Positions 18,929 to 27,097 are shown, counted from the stretch's first letter. The stretch: 39,736 bases of DNA from Ardenticatenaceae bacterium (GCA_020634495.1 JACKBR010000043.1:1-39736); one strand, 5' to 3'. Program-made: numbers and translations. Notes: generated from the sequence alone by a model not told the origin.

Positions 18929-20361
18929 CAGGCCCAGATATTGCCGTCTGGGGCCCGCATGAACAGCACCGGAATGCCCCAGTAAGGTTTGTCTAAAATG
19001 GCAAAACGCAGCCCCAGGCGTGCTTTGGTCATGGCCCAATCCAGCGGCTTACCCATCGCCAAAAATTCATAGAGTGTCTTCATAAACGGCCGTGCGGCGC
19101 GGTCAGGCAAATCATACTGCATGGCAATCACAGCGGGCAGGCCGCCCCAAACCAGCTTCGGCGCTAATCCCATAAATGCCTGGGCCGAGGCAGGTTTCTT
19201 AGATTTCTCACCCATTGTGCCAGTCTGGCAGGCGCTCAAAATAATGAGCTTGGTATTGGTTCCCTGGAACAGCTCCAGCAACAAATCACCATTGAGTAAG
19301 ACATGCCCACTCCCCCCATCCTCTAAAACAATGGCTCCGCCGCTACTGTCCAGATCGCCGTGTCCAATAAAATGGAAAATATCAGGCCGATTCTTGGACA
19401 CACGGTCAAATAATTCTGCAGAAGTGGCCTTGGGTAATATCTCAATCACAACCTTCCCCGTTTGGGTAAAATCTTTCAACGCCTCCTGAATCGCATCAAT
19501 TTCGTTTTGAATGCCTGTTAATTCAACCAAATCTTTTGGATTAGCCCACGCCAGCAAAATTTTCACAGTATCTGGCACTTTAATGGGGGCAGGCGGCCGG
19601 TTTGTTGGCATGTAGCGCACCAGCGGTGTGTCATCATTGACCGCCAGGAATGCTTTGTCATCTCGACAAAATTCCCAGGGAACCTGGTACAGTTCGTTCG
19701 ATTCCCGGTTTATGTTCAGGCGAACCCGAAGGCCGTCCTTTCCTGTTGCTCTGGCAGAGCTTAAGCTTTTGCTAAACTCTTCCTGGATTTGCGGTGGAAA
19801 TAAAAACCGGCGCAGCATTTCTCCCAGCTCATTGGCAAACTTTGGCTTAGAAGCCTGCACATCGCGCAGCATGTTTGCCAGATATTTATAATTATCATCG
19901 TCAAAGGGAAACAGGTTGCGAATGGAATCGGCCGTTTCGCCATAAGGGGACTCCGCCTCCAGCAAATATTCGTTTTTATTGCCAGTGGGCCGAATAGAGA
20001 TGTCAAAATTTTCATAGACAGTTTCGGGAGTAATGGCAGGGGCAATCTGCCCCGCGCCTTGTTCGCCGTTATCAGGTTCAACATTTTGCGGGGCTGCAAC
20101 ATTGGGTTCCGGGCCACCAAACTGTGTCAGGTCAACACGCGGTTTGGCTCGGTGAATGGCTTGCAGCAGCTCTGGAGTGATCTGGTTGCGGCGGGCAAAC
20201 TCTTGCAGCTCTTGTGCCTTCCGCCGGGTAGTATCCCCAGCCAAATTTTCAAATTGTAAATCGACCCCTGTATCCAGCGATACATCCATGCACAGTTCAC
20301 GGATGCCATCCTTATTAAAAACATCTTCAATGAGTTGGTACAAATGGCGGTAGTTAGACAT
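18928..20361 (-). CDS. CHAT-domain protease with N-terminal effector-associated (EAD-like) domain
   Basis: A 477-residue protein. Residues about 1-80 form a small helical domain (LYQLIEDVFNKDGIRELC ... AQELQEFARRN) that resembles effector-associated domains, death-fold-like adaptors of bacterial conflict systems; the exact subclass is uncertain. After a linker and an alpha/beta region comes a CHAT (caspase-like) domain with the catalytic dyad His334 in FHFIGHGD and Cys378 in LSACQTG, so it should be an active cysteine protease. Known relatives act as effectors triggered by partner proteins. It is the first gene of a three-gene operon with a nuclease and methyltransferase and has its own good promoter (20417-20444). 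No EAD-bearing partner is seen in the window. Confidence 0.87.
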   Translation of the reverse strand: MSNYRHLYQLIEDVFNKDGIRELCMDVSLDTGVDLQFENLAGDTTRRKAQELQEFARRNQITPELLQAIHRAKPRVDLTQFGGPEPNVAAPQNVEPDNGEQGAGQIAPAITPETVYENFDISIRPTGNKNEYLLEAESPYGETADSIRNLFPFDDDNYKYLANMLRDVQASKPKFANELGEMLRRFLFPPQIQEEFSKSLSSARATGKDGLRVRLNINRESNELYQVPWEFCRDDKAFLAVNDDTPLVRYMPTNRPPAPIKVPDTVKILLAWANPKDLVELTGIQNEIDAIQEALKDFTQTGKVVIEILPKATSAELFDRVSKNRPDIFHFIGHGDLDSSGGAIVLEDGGSGHVLLNGDLLLELFQGTNTKLIILSACQTGTMGEKSKKPASAQAFMGLAPKLVWGGLPAVIAMQYDLPDRAARPFMKTLYEFLAMGKPLDWAMTKARLGLRFAILDKPYWGIPVLFMRAPDGNIWA

Positions 20362-20416
20362 TCAAACGCTCTCTTTTTTTGGTTTGCTCAATTGCAGTTG
20401 GCGCGGGCTTTCCTGC

Positions 20417-20444
20417 ATCATACAAAGCTTGCTCCAGATGTCAA
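20417..20444 (-). promoter_or_regulatory. Sigma70-like promoter for the CHAT operon
   Basis: On the minus strand TTGACA (20444-20439, perfect -35) is followed after 16 bases by TATGAT (20422-20417, 5 of 6 matches). The expected start lies near 20410, giving a leader of about 50 bases before the ATG at 20361. Confidence 0.65.
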
Positions 20445-20502
20445 GCAATTTGTGTTGAGATCGATCATTGATTACTGGCCTGCTGCTCACAAATAACCAA
20501 AA

Positions 20503-21243
20503 TCAGTGTGTCAAAATTTTACTCAGGAAAAGTTTGGTACGTTGATGCTGTGGATTGTTGTACAAATCTTCAGGGGAAGCAACCTCCACAACCTGCCCAT
20601 CATCCATAAACACCATGCGGTCGGCAGCAGCACGGGCAAAACCCATCTCGTGGGTTACCACAACCATCGTCATGCCCTCTTTGGCCAGATCAAGCATCAC
20701 ATCCAGCACTTCTTTAATCATTTCTGGGTCCAGGGCGCTGGTAGGTTCGTCAAACAGCATGATCTTGGGGTTCATGGCCAGGGAGCGGGCAATGGCCACC
20801 CGCTGCTGCTGCCCCCCAGAAAGCTGGCGCGGATAGGCGTTGGCCTTTTCGGGAATGCCCACTCGTTCCAACTGCTCCAGGCCAATGCGGTTGGCTTCCT
20901 CTTTGTCCCGCTTGCGCACCAGCCGCTGGGCAATGGTGACATTTTCCAGGGCGGTGAGGTGGGGGAATAAATTGAACTGTTGAAAGACCATGCCCACTTC
21001 GGCACGCACGGAGTTAATGTCTGTTTTTTTATCTTCCAGATGCACTCCTTCGATGTAAATATCGCCCGAAGTGGGTTTTTCCAGATGATTGATGCAGCGT
21101 AAGACCGTGCTTTTGCCAGAGCCGCTAGGGCCAATGATGATGACAACTTCGCCCTGGCGAACCGTTAAGCTAACCGCTTTGACAGCTTCAACATGGCCAA
21201 AATATTTATGCAAATCTTGTATGACTATCATGTCGTTATTCAT
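20503..21243 (-). CDS. Polar amino acid ABC transporter ATP-binding protein (GlnQ/HisP type)
   Basis: A 246-residue ATPase that powers import of polar amino acids across the inner membrane. Walker A is GPSGSGKST (38-46); the Q-loop lies in [12 protein letters not shown], the signature is LSGGQQQR, Walker B is [14 protein letters not shown] and the switch histidine is in VVTHE. Length and motifs are those of the polar amino acid family (PAAT). It is the last gene of the binding-protein/permease/ATPase operon, starting five bases after the permease stop; GGAG in the permease 3' end is the likely ribosome binding site. The specific amino acid cannot be read from the sequence. Confidence 0.96.
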   Translation of the reverse strand: MNNDMIVIQDLHKYFGHVEAVKAVSLTVRQGEVVIIIGPSGSGKSTVLRCINHLEKPTSGDIYIEGVHLEDKKTDINSVRAEVGMVFQQFNLFPHLTALENVTIAQRLVRKRDKEEANRIGLEQLERVGIPEKANAYPRQLSGGQQQRVAIARSLAMNPKIMLFDEPTSALDPEMIKEVLDVMLDLAKEGMTMVVVTHEMGFARAAADRMVFMDDGQVVEVASPEDLYNNPQHQRTKLFLSKILTH

Positions 21244-21248
21244 AATAA

Positions 21249-22355
21249 TTACCGTTCTCCAACGCGAATGCGCCGTTCGTACCAGCGCAGTAACAGGCTA
21301 AGGGTGATGGTCATGGCGAGATATAAAAAGACAATGACAAGGTAGGATTCTGGGAAGCGAAAGGTGCTGCCTGCATGAAGCCGTGAGCGCTGGGTTAGCT
21401 CTCGGACGGCCAGGACGGAAGCCAGGGAAGAATCTTTGAGCATGGCAATGAAGTCGTTGCCCAGCGCAGGCGAAATGTTACGAATGGCCTGGGGCAGGAT
21501 GATGTACTGCATGGACTGCCGGGCGGTCATGCCTAGCGAGCGGGCGGCCTCCATTTGTCCCTTGGAGATGGATTCGATGCCAGCCCGGAATATTTCGGCC
21601 AAAAATGCGCCGTAGATGATGGCCAGGGCCAGGATGGCTCGCAGCTCAATGGAAACGTCGCGGTTGTCTACGCCGATGCTGTTGCTAACGGCGGGCACTA
21701 TGACAAAGGCGAGGGTGAGGATGAGCACCAGCGTGGGGACGCCGCGAATAAATTCTACATAGGTAATGGCAATATTGCGCACAAGTCTGTTGTGGCTGAT
21801 GCGCCCTAAGCCAGCCAATAGGCCAAAAACCAAGGCTAACCCAAATCCGCCCAGCGTCAGGTAGAGTGTTGTGGTGATGCCCGGAAAAATAAAGATAAAT
21901 GCTTCGTTGTATTCATTGGTAATGGCGGTAACGGATGTCAAAACCCCTTCATTTTCAGCTACAAATGAGCGGGCTTGGGCTTTGTCTAATATGACAGCAT
22001 CAATGTCACCTGCAATTAAAGCCTGGACAGCATCTTCCAATTGGGGAAACGTCTGGATGCGATCTTTGGGCATCTCTTCGAGGGTGGTTTCGTATGCTGA
22101 AATCTCTGCCTGTGCGCCTAAGATTAGCTCTTCGTTGTTGTCTTTAACAAGCGTATCGAGGTTTTTGATTGGCTTGGCATCATCGACGCGAACGAGCATA
22201 CGTGGCCCTGGCTTTACGATGATGAGCAGGGCCATCAGGATTAGAAAGGTAATGATGGCCACGAGCCACCAGGGAAACTCGCGCCAATCAACAAACGGTT
22301 CTCGTTGGGTTTGTGAATCGGTAAGGTGAGGAGGGACGACTTCTGGGCCAGCCAT
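21249..22355 (-). CDS. Amino acid ABC transporter permease carrying an embedded solute-binding-protein lobe 2
   Basis: A 368-residue permease of the HisM/GlnP class. The C-terminal 215 residues are a normal permease: [20 protein letters not shown], then the EAA loop [20 protein letters not shown] that contacts the ATPase. The N-terminus is unusual. After a signal-anchor helix (about 30-50), residues about 55-152 align with lobe 2 of the binding protein encoded just upstream: RMLVRVDDA against RLLVRNDED, ELILGAQ against [15 protein letters not shown] against DRIQAFEQ, and [14 protein letters not shown] identical. Only this lobe is present; the parts forming lobe 1 are absent, so it cannot bind ligand alone in the usual way. 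An AGGAGA site precedes the ATG. Gene order SBP-permease-ATPase supports a single importer. Confidence 0.93.
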   Translation of the reverse strand: MAGPEVVPPHLTDSQTQREPFVDWREFPWWLVAIITFLILMALLIIVKPGPRMLVRVDDAKPIKNLDTLVKDNNEELILGAQAEISAYETTLEEMPKDRIQTFPQLEDAVQALIAGDIDAVILDKAQARSFVAENEGVLTSVTAITNEYNEAFIFIFPGITTTLYLTLGGFGLALVFGLLAGLGRISHNRLVRNIAITYVEFIRGVPTLVLILTLAFVIVPAVSNSIGVDNRDVSIELRAILALAIIYGAFLAEIFRAGIESISKGQMEAARSLGMTARQSMQYIILPQAIRNISPALGNDFIAMLKDSSLASVLAVRELTQRSRLHAGSTFRFPESYLVIVFLYLAMTITLSLLLRWYERRIRVGER

Positions 22356-22445
22356 ATCTTATTCTCCTGAGGTTTTATGTGGCTTGCAGGCTTGCTGATG
22401 AATGCAGATAGCTTGCAGGCGATTGACAAGGTGTGTGTTGAAAGC

Positions 22446-22482
22446 AAGAAGCGTCAGCTACCTGAAAGAGCTGACGCTTCTT
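22446..22482 (-). terminator. Intercistronic hairpin between binding-protein and permease genes
   Basis: A perfect 14-bp stem (22446-22459 with 22469-22482) around a 9-base loop lies 58 bases after the binding-protein stop. It has no long T-run on the minus strand, so it more likely attenuates read-through or protects the abundant binding-protein mRNA from 3' decay than ends transcription fully. Confidence 0.7.
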
Positions 22483-22540
22483 AACTTACGCTGTTTGTGT
22501 TGTTTTGCTACAAACAGTTGGCTTGTGTGTTAAACGGCCG

Positions 22541-23422
22541 TTACTCTTCTGGGAACAAATCGTCGTATGTGATGGTGAAGTTTGGCCCAAAGTATTGCAG
22601 GTTTACCTCTTCCAGGAAACCGTTTTGCGCCAGTTCAGCCAGAGCAGCGTTCACCGGGTCTACCAGGTCGCTACCCAGCGGGTAGATGAAGCCTAGCTGA
22701 TCGCTGGACATAGACGGCCCGGTGAGCTTGAGCGCATCGGCGTTTTCGCCAAGATAGCCTTGACCCGCTACTTCATCAATAATCACGGCATCAATATCGC
22801 CTGCGATGAGCGCTTGCACGGCAAAGGGGAACTGTTCAAAAGCCTGAATGCGGTCTTCTGTCAGGTATTGCAGTGCGGTTTCGTAGTTGGTGGTTCCGGT
22901 TTGGGTGCCCAAGACAAGCTCTGCATTGTCAACAATTTCTTCGATGCTTTCAAACCGATCTTCATCATTACGTACCAGCAAGCGCTGCTCGATGTTGATG
23001 TAGCCGTTGGAGAAAGCAACAATTTCGGCCCGTTCATCGGTGATGGTAATGCCATCAGCGGCAGCATCGTACTGTCCATCAGCAACGGCCTGGATCATGC
23101 CTTCCCAGCCAGCTTCAACAAACTCTGGCGTGCAGTTGATGAGGCTGCATATTTCATTCCAAACATCATAATCCCAGCCAGAGGGTTCACCTGAGTCTGG
23201 ATCGATGTAGTTGAAGGGCAAGTAGGCGTTTTCTACGGCAATCGTGATGGTTCTACCTTCCAGATCGGGTAGACCGCTTGCTTCTTCACTGTCCATCTCT
23301 TCGCTGGTGGTGTCACTCGCGGCATCATCAGCGGCTGGTTCATCCCCGCCACTGCTGCAAGCAACCAGCAGGAGGGCCAACAGGATCAAACCGATTAACC
23401 AGATCAATCGTTGATTTTTCAT
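22541..23422 (-). CDS. Amino acid ABC transporter substrate-binding lipoprotein
   Basis: A 293-residue extracytoplasmic binding protein of family 3 (SBP_bac_3). The N-terminus is a lipoprotein signal with lipobox LLVAC (Cys22) followed by an acidic, low-complexity linker that tethers the domain to the membrane. The two-lobe fold is complete: lobe 1 from GRTITIAVENAYLPFNYID through YDAAADGITITDERAE, lobe 2 (about 130-225) with NYETALQYL and [16 protein letters not shown], then the return strand. It delivers a polar amino acid to the permease encoded next. AAGGAG seven to nine bases before the ATG is a strong ribosome binding site, and a plausible promoter lies at 23495-23523. It is the first gene of the operon. 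Confidence 0.96.
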   Translation of the reverse strand: MKNQRLIWLIGLILLALLLVACSSGGDEPAADDAASDTTSEEMDSEEASGLPDLEGRTITIAVENAYLPFNYIDPDSGEPSGWDYDVWNEICSLINCTPEFVEAGWEGMIQAVADGQYDAAADGITITDERAEIVAFSNGYINIEQRLLVRNDEDRFESIEEIVDNAELVLGTQTGTTNYETALQYLTEDRIQAFEQFPFAVQALIAGDIDAVIIDEVAGQGYLGENADALKLTGPSMSSDQLGFIYPLGSDLVDPVNAALAELAQNGFLEEVNLQYFGPNFTITYDDLFPEE

Positions 23423-23494
23423 GCTTTTTCTCTCCTTCTATTCAAAAACAATTCTATTTGCCAAAGGATTCTGGCGGCGTCTTTTGAGGACTTT

Positions 23495-23523
23495 ATTATG
23501 ACATGGCTTAATAAAATAGCCAA
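23495..23523 (-). promoter_or_regulatory. Candidate promoter of the amino acid importer operon
   Basis: On the minus strand TTGGCT (23523-23518) and CATAAT (23500-23495) are separated by 17 bases, 4 and 5 matches to consensus. The -35 lies in a short inverted repeat (TGGCT...AGCCA) that might be an operator. Confidence 0.4.
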
Positions 23524-23618
23524 TATTGACAGGGGTGAGGGGTGGGAACCAAACGGCCGTTGGGCAAAGTAACCGAACGCGCCTGGAAAAAGTGGGCGGG
23601 TATGCCCAATCTAACCAG

Positions 23619-23810
23619 TTAGGAGCCGCCAAACATGCGCAGCAAGGCAATGGCCGCAACAATGAAAAAGATGGCCAGGCAGCCCAGGCGAATGAGGGAC
23701 GCGGTGAGCTTAAAGGCCAGACGAGCAAAAAAGAGACCGATAAGCAATACGGCCGTAATCACAATTAGTTGGGTCAGGTCTTCAGCTTGTAGATTTTGTA
23801 TCAGTTCCAT
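23619..23810 (-). CDS. Small two-helix membrane protein of unknown function
   Basis: A 63-residue protein with two hydrophobic helices, roughly residues 12-30 (LTQLIVITAVLLIGLFFARL) and 38-58 (LIRLGCLAIFFIVAAIALL), joined by a short basic turn. The ATG at 23810 follows GAGG with about six bases spacing, which supports translation. It is not recognised as a member of a named family. It stands alone between the importer operon and an MFS gene. Its small size leaves some doubt, but membrane topology plus a good ribosome binding site favour a real gene over chance. Confidence 0.6.
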   Translation of the reverse strand: MELIQNLQAEDLTQLIVITAVLLIGLFFARLAFKLTASLIRLGCLAIFFIVAAIALLRMFGGS

Positions 23811-23824
23811 TACGATCCTCTTTT

Positions 23825-23935
23825 TAGTATTCAGTAAATCAGTTTTCAGTATTCAGTAAAAACAAAACGCTCACTGGCCTGCTGACCTACTGAACAGTGA
23901 TTACTGACCTACTGATTACCGTTCACCGCCCACTG
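23825..23935. repeat. Heptamer-phased repeat element 1 (GTATTCA/CAGTAAT family)
   Basis: The region is built from near-7-base words (GTATTCA, GTTTTCA, then complementary-sense TTACTGA, ATTACCG, TTCACCG). It spans the 3' end of the MFS gene and supplies its last residues and stop codon (TCA at 23923-23925 on the plus strand). The two halves can pair imperfectly. Confidence 0.6.
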
Positions 23936-25101
23936 GCTTCTCGAATAAACAGTGCCAACAGCAGGGCAGCAACGGCCGTAATAATAGCAGAGATCAACCC
24001 ATTGCTGGCAAATCCGAAGTGGCTAAACAAAAATGGCCCCAGCCAGGAACCCAGCGCCCGCCCCAGCGCCCCCGCCGCCAGAATGCCAGACATCACCACG
24101 CTGCGCGCCGAAGGCACAATCTCCGTCATCAAGGGAATGCCGCCAACAACGGTGATCTCAAACGTGAGAAACAGCACAAAATAAGCAGCCAGCGCCGCAG
24201 TCAGGCTGCCGCCCATCTGGGGAATAAACAGGCAAATCAGGGCATTGAGCACGCCCGTGGTGATTACCACGGGGCGTTTGCCAAAGCGGTCTACCGACCA
24301 GCCAGCAAACAGCTCTCCTGTAATTTCTGCCCCGCCCAGCACCCCCGCCGAGGCACCCAAAGCCACCAGGCTAAGGCCAAAGCTCAGCTCCATCCAATCG
24401 CCAAAAACCAAAAAGATCGTTTCATTGCCCGCCATGTTGAGCATGGTGTACAGCATGGCTGTCCAAATAACGGGATGCTGCCGCATCACCCGCCAATAAT
24501 CTGCCAGATTGCTGCCGCGACCCTGCGTTGGTTTGTTGGTTTTTGGCAAAAATCGGGTGAGGAAAACGGCCGTTACCACCCCAAACAGCCCCAGCCAGAA
24601 AAACGATGCCGACCAACCCTGCCGCTGCAAAGCCAGCCCAACCAGCGGACCGCCCACCAGCAGCGCCCCCGCCCAAGAAAGTTCCGTAACGGCCAACGCT
24701 TTGCCCCGCTGCTTGTAGGGCACCATCTCTCCCACATAAGCCTGCATTGCCGGGTCGTAAATGACCTTGGCCACAGAAATGATGATGAGCGCCGCGCCGA
24801 ACAGCCAATAGCTGGGCCAAAGCCAGACCAGCAAGCAGCCCGCGCTAAAAAAGAGCATCGCGCCAAACATAATTGCCCGACGGCCGAATCGTTCCGACAG
24901 TGGGCCAAACAGCGGGCTAAGAAAGCCAGACAAGTTGCGTATGGTGACCAGCCGGTAAACGGCCGTTACCGGCACATTCAACTGACGCGCAAAAGCCGGG
25001 GCAAACGGATACACCATACGCAGCCCGGTATTCAGGCAAAGGCGGGCCAGCGCAATAAACGCTAGCTGCCAGGAAAGACCAGTCGGTTTCTGTTCAGACA
25101 C
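23923..25101 (-). CDS. MFS transporter
   Basis: A 392-residue major facilitator with about twelve membrane helices. The loop between helices 2 and 3 has the MFS motif A variant GPLSERFGRRAIMFG, and the second half repeats it weakly as GWSVDRFGKRPVVITTG. Length and loops suggest a small-molecule exporter or sugar/drug transporter; the substrate cannot be inferred. The start is GTG at 25101. Its last residues and stop lie inside the heptamer repeat at 23825-23935, so the C-terminus seems to have been replaced or extended by that element. It diverges from the CPBP-like gene at 25273. A long plus-strand frame opposite it is a composition shadow. Confidence 0.92.
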   Translation of the reverse strand: MSEQKPTGLSWQLAFIALARLCLNTGLRMVYPFAPAFARQLNVPVTAVYRLVTIRNLSGFLSPLFGPLSERFGRRAIMFGAMLFFSAGCLLVWLWPSYWLFGAALIIISVAKVIYDPAMQAYVGEMVPYKQRGKALAVTELSWAGALLVGGPLVGLALQRQGWSASFFWLGLFGVVTAVFLTRFLPKTNKPTQGRGSNLADYWRVMRQHPVIWTAMLYTMLNMAGNETIFLVFGDWMELSFGLSLVALGASAGVLGGAEITGELFAGWSVDRFGKRPVVITTGVLNALICLFIPQMGGSLTAALAAYFVLFLTFEITVVGGIPLMTEIVPSARSVVMSGILAAGALGRALGSWLGPFLFSHFGFASNGLISAIITAVAALLLALFIREASGR

Positions 25102-25127
25102 AGCCGGAAGTGTAGCGGAGAGAGGTC

Positions 25128-25192
25128 ATAATACAAAGAAACGAAGGTGGGGAGAACAAAAAGTTCCTTAGCTTCTGCGTTCCTTTGTATAA
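25128..25192. repeat. Imperfect inverted repeat upstream of the MFS gene
   Basis: ATACAAAGAAACG at the left recurs inverted as CGTTCCTTTGTAT at the right, with extra partial pairing of GAAG and CTTC. It lies between the divergent MFS and CPBP-like genes and resembles the heptamer-type hairpins elsewhere in the window. Confidence 0.5.
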
Positions 25193-25258
25193 AAAAACCG
25201 CAACCGCAAAAATTTCAATAGCAGATTCTGTCGCAGTGCTTCCCCCTAAAATCAGTGT

Positions 25259-25264
25259 TACAAT
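25259..25264 (+). promoter_or_regulatory. Candidate -10 box of a leaderless transcript
   Basis: TACAAT ends 8 bases before the ATG at 25273. The start of transcription would fall on or next to the start codon. No good -35 is seen, so this one is weaker than the similar sites at 30439, 29639 and 31259. Confidence 0.35.
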
Positions 25265-25272
25265 CGGGCTAA

Positions 25273-26031
25273 ATGACAAAGAAATCAAAGCAAAATAAAT
25301 TAAATAAACAGAATGTATTGGCAGCCAGAACGGCGCTGCCAGTCACCCTGCGCATTATGCTAATTTTGCTGCTGCCCTTTGCCCTGACGCTCATTTTAGG
25401 CAGCAGCGAAGGCAGCAATGCACCCATTTTGGGCGGCATTGGGGTGGCGAGCTGGTTTATGGGGCTGTTTTGGTACGGGCTGCCGGGAATGGGTGTGCGG
25501 GGCGGACGGCCGTTATTTGCCGGAATTGGTTTTGCCACATTGGGCTGGCTGGCCTTCCTATTCGGCCGCTTCTTCATTGCCCTGGACTTAAACGCCGTCG
25601 ATTCTGGCCGCAGCTTTGTCTACCTGCTGCTGTTTGAAGCCTTTGCTGTGCAGCTGTGGGCCTTTGGCCTGCTGTTCCGCACCCTGGCCGAATGGCGCGG
25701 CGGGCTGACGGCCGCCATTGGCAGCGGCATTGGCTTCGGCGCAGTTGCCTTTGTGCTGTTCCAAGAAGCGTACGCCAGCGACGTGGTTAGTTTGCTTTAC
25801 TTTGTGGTTTGGGGCGCGTTTTATGGCATCATTCGCCTGCGCACCGGCAGCTTTTTGGGCAGTATGCTCATCCAAACATTGCACAGCTTCACAGCTTGGG
25901 TGGCGCTTGGCCCCCTGCCTTTGCTTACGCCAGCGGGCCGCTTGCAAATGGTTTATATGCTTTCTGGCCTGGTTTATCTCATTGTTATCTGGCGATTGTG
26001 GCCCAAAGAGGAAGCGGATTACCGGATTTAG
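25273..26031 (+). CDS. CPBP-like integral membrane protein, probably without protease residues
   Basis: A 252-residue protein with a basic N-terminus and about seven or eight membrane helices. The segment WGAFYGIIRLRTGSFLGSML followed by QTLHSFTAWV resembles the last motifs of CPBP (CAAX protease/bacteriocin-processing) membrane proteins, including a conserved-type histidine. The paired glutamates expected in the EExxFR motif are absent: the matching place reads WAFGLLFR. If related, it is a degenerate, non-proteolytic member; the family call is tentative. It may be read from a leaderless mRNA. Its stop is followed immediately by a heptamer repeat (26031-26092). Confidence 0.7.
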   Translation: MTKKSKQNKLNKQNVLAARTALPVTLRIMLILLLPFALTLILGSSEGSNAPILGGIGVASWFMGLFWYGLPGMGVRGGRPLFAGIGFATLGWLAFLFGRFFIALDLNAVDSGRSFVYLLLFEAFAVQLWAFGLLFRTLAEWRGGLTAAIGSGIGFGAVAFVLFQEAYASDVVSLLYFVVWGAFYGIIRLRTGSFLGSMLIQTLHSFTAWVALGPLPLLTPAGRLQMVYMLSGLVYLIVIWRLWPKEEADYRI

Positions 26032-26092
26032 CAGTAATCGGTAAACGGTGATAAGTGACTGACCGTTTACGGATTACCGCTCACCGATTACC
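26031..26092. repeat. Heptamer-phased palindromic element 2
   Basis: Left arm of GTAATCG, GTAAACG, GTGATAA words pairs with the right arm TTTACGG, ATTACCG, CTCACCG, ATTACC. It begins at the last base of the CPBP-like stop codon and could act as its terminator or as an mRNA 3' hairpin. Confidence 0.65.
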
Positions 26093-26107
26093 AAACACGA
26101 GATCGTT

Positions 26108-26977
26108 ATGTCTACTCTCTCCGTCACAATTGATGAACGACTGCGGCTGGTAACGGCCGTTCTCTCCATAAGCGACTGGCCTGTGGACGAACAAAAACAG
26201 CTCACCCACGCCGTGCATCCCCAGGCCAAGCAGGTGCGCCAATTTTTGCCAGCCTTTAGCAGCCATCCTGCGGTGAACGGGGCCAACGAAGCCCTGCTGA
26301 ACGGCGTCGCCCTGGCCGATCTCTTTAGCGCCGCGCTGCGCTGTACCTGGCCAGACTTTACCCCCACGGCCGAATTGCCCCACGTCCTCAAAATTAAAGA
26401 ATGGGTACAGTCGCTGGCTGACTTTGCCCGGCGCACCGCCCTGGTAGAGCAGTTTTGGCCGCAGCACACGGCCGTTTGGGCCGAGACCCAAAAACATCTG
26501 GAAGAAATATTTACCGGTGACCAGCTGCTGGACTGCCTGGCGCAGCTGCACGGGAGCACTTTGGTTACGGCCGTAACCCTCATGCCCAATCTCATTTTTC
26601 CCGCGTTGTCTCCCGTCGTGGCCACCAGCGACAGCGCCCTGACGCTGCTGCTGCCGCCGCCCAAAGCGGTTGGTGAATCCCCGCCCTGGCCCTTTGCTGA
26701 AGACCCTGGCTGGGTGGTGGCCACCGTGGCCCAGCAGCTTGCCCCCTATTTGCTGGCAGATGAGCTGGCCCAGCTAGACGAAGCGCAAAAACCCCTTGCG
26801 CTGCATTTGGCAGCCGCTTACTGCCTGGCGCAGCTGCTGGACGAATTTGAAGCCCAAGCCTACCTGCTGCGCGCCAAAAAAGAACACAATTTGCCCCAAC
26901 TACCCATCCTGTTTGCCCAGTTGCAGGAAGAAGTTGGTGGTGGAAACGGCCGTTCCCTTACTACCATTCTTCATTAA
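26108..26977 (+). CDS. Unrecognised protein, mostly helical
   Basis: A 289-residue protein with no signal peptide and no clear membrane helix; composition is alanine- and leucine-rich with many short helices. I recognise no family. Visible features are a central segment ALIFPALSPVV-like (LMPNLIFPALSPVVATSD), a proline stretch LLLPPPKAVGESPPWPF, and C-terminal helices with a YCLAQLLDEFEAQAYLLRAKKE run. Codon use is like that of its neighbours and three or four palindrome copies fall inside, so it looks native and coding. The ATG at 26108 has only a weak upstream purine stretch. It is followed by a multi-hairpin repeat and the enoyl-CoA hydratase gene. Confidence 0.75.
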   Translation: MSTLSVTIDERLRLVTAVLSISDWPVDEQKQLTHAVHPQAKQVRQFLPAFSSHPAVNGANEALLNGVALADLFSAALRCTWPDFTPTAELPHVLKIKEWVQSLADFARRTALVEQFWPQHTAVWAETQKHLEEIFTGDQLLDCLAQLHGSTLVTAVTLMPNLIFPALSPVVATSDSALTLLLPPPKAVGESPPWPFAEDPGWVVATVAQQLAPYLLADELAQLDEAQKPLALHLAAAYCLAQLLDEFEAQAYLLRAKKEHNLPQLPILFAQLQEEVGGGNGRSLTTILH

Positions 26978-26985
26978 CTGCCTTG

Positions 26986-27088
26986 CTCGTTCCACGCTCC
27001 GCGTGGAATGCAGACCGGGACGCTCCAGCGTCCCAAACGCGGCGCTCCGCGCCGCCACCAACATTCCCACGCGGAGCGTGGGAACGAG
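26986..27088. repeat. Composite multi-hairpin repeat (CTCGTTCC ... GGAACGAG)
   Basis: An outer inverted repeat CTCGTTCC / GGAACGAG (26986-26993, 27081-27088) encloses four nested hairpins with CTCC or similar loops: TTCCACG/CGTGGAA, GGGACG/CGTCCC, GCGGCG/CGCCGC and TTCCCACG/CGTGGGAA. This resembles the widely dispersed GTTCCCACGCTCCGCGTGGGAA repeats seen in many bacteria. It sits just before the ribosome binding site of the enoyl-CoA hydratase gene, in its presumed leader. Confidence 0.85.
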
Positions 27089-27097
27089 ACACAAAAA

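Noticed and set aside
23526..23768. Plus-strand frame of 80 codons
   Set aside because: Overlaps the small membrane protein in antisense, is highly polar with no pattern, and has no ribosome binding site.
24019..25065. Long plus-strand frame of 348 codons
   Set aside because: It lies opposite the MFS gene, has no membrane or domain pattern, and is rich in Q, R, H and P as antisense shadows usually are.
25273..26031. Active CAAX protease
   Set aside because: The paired glutamates needed for catalysis are missing at the expected place.
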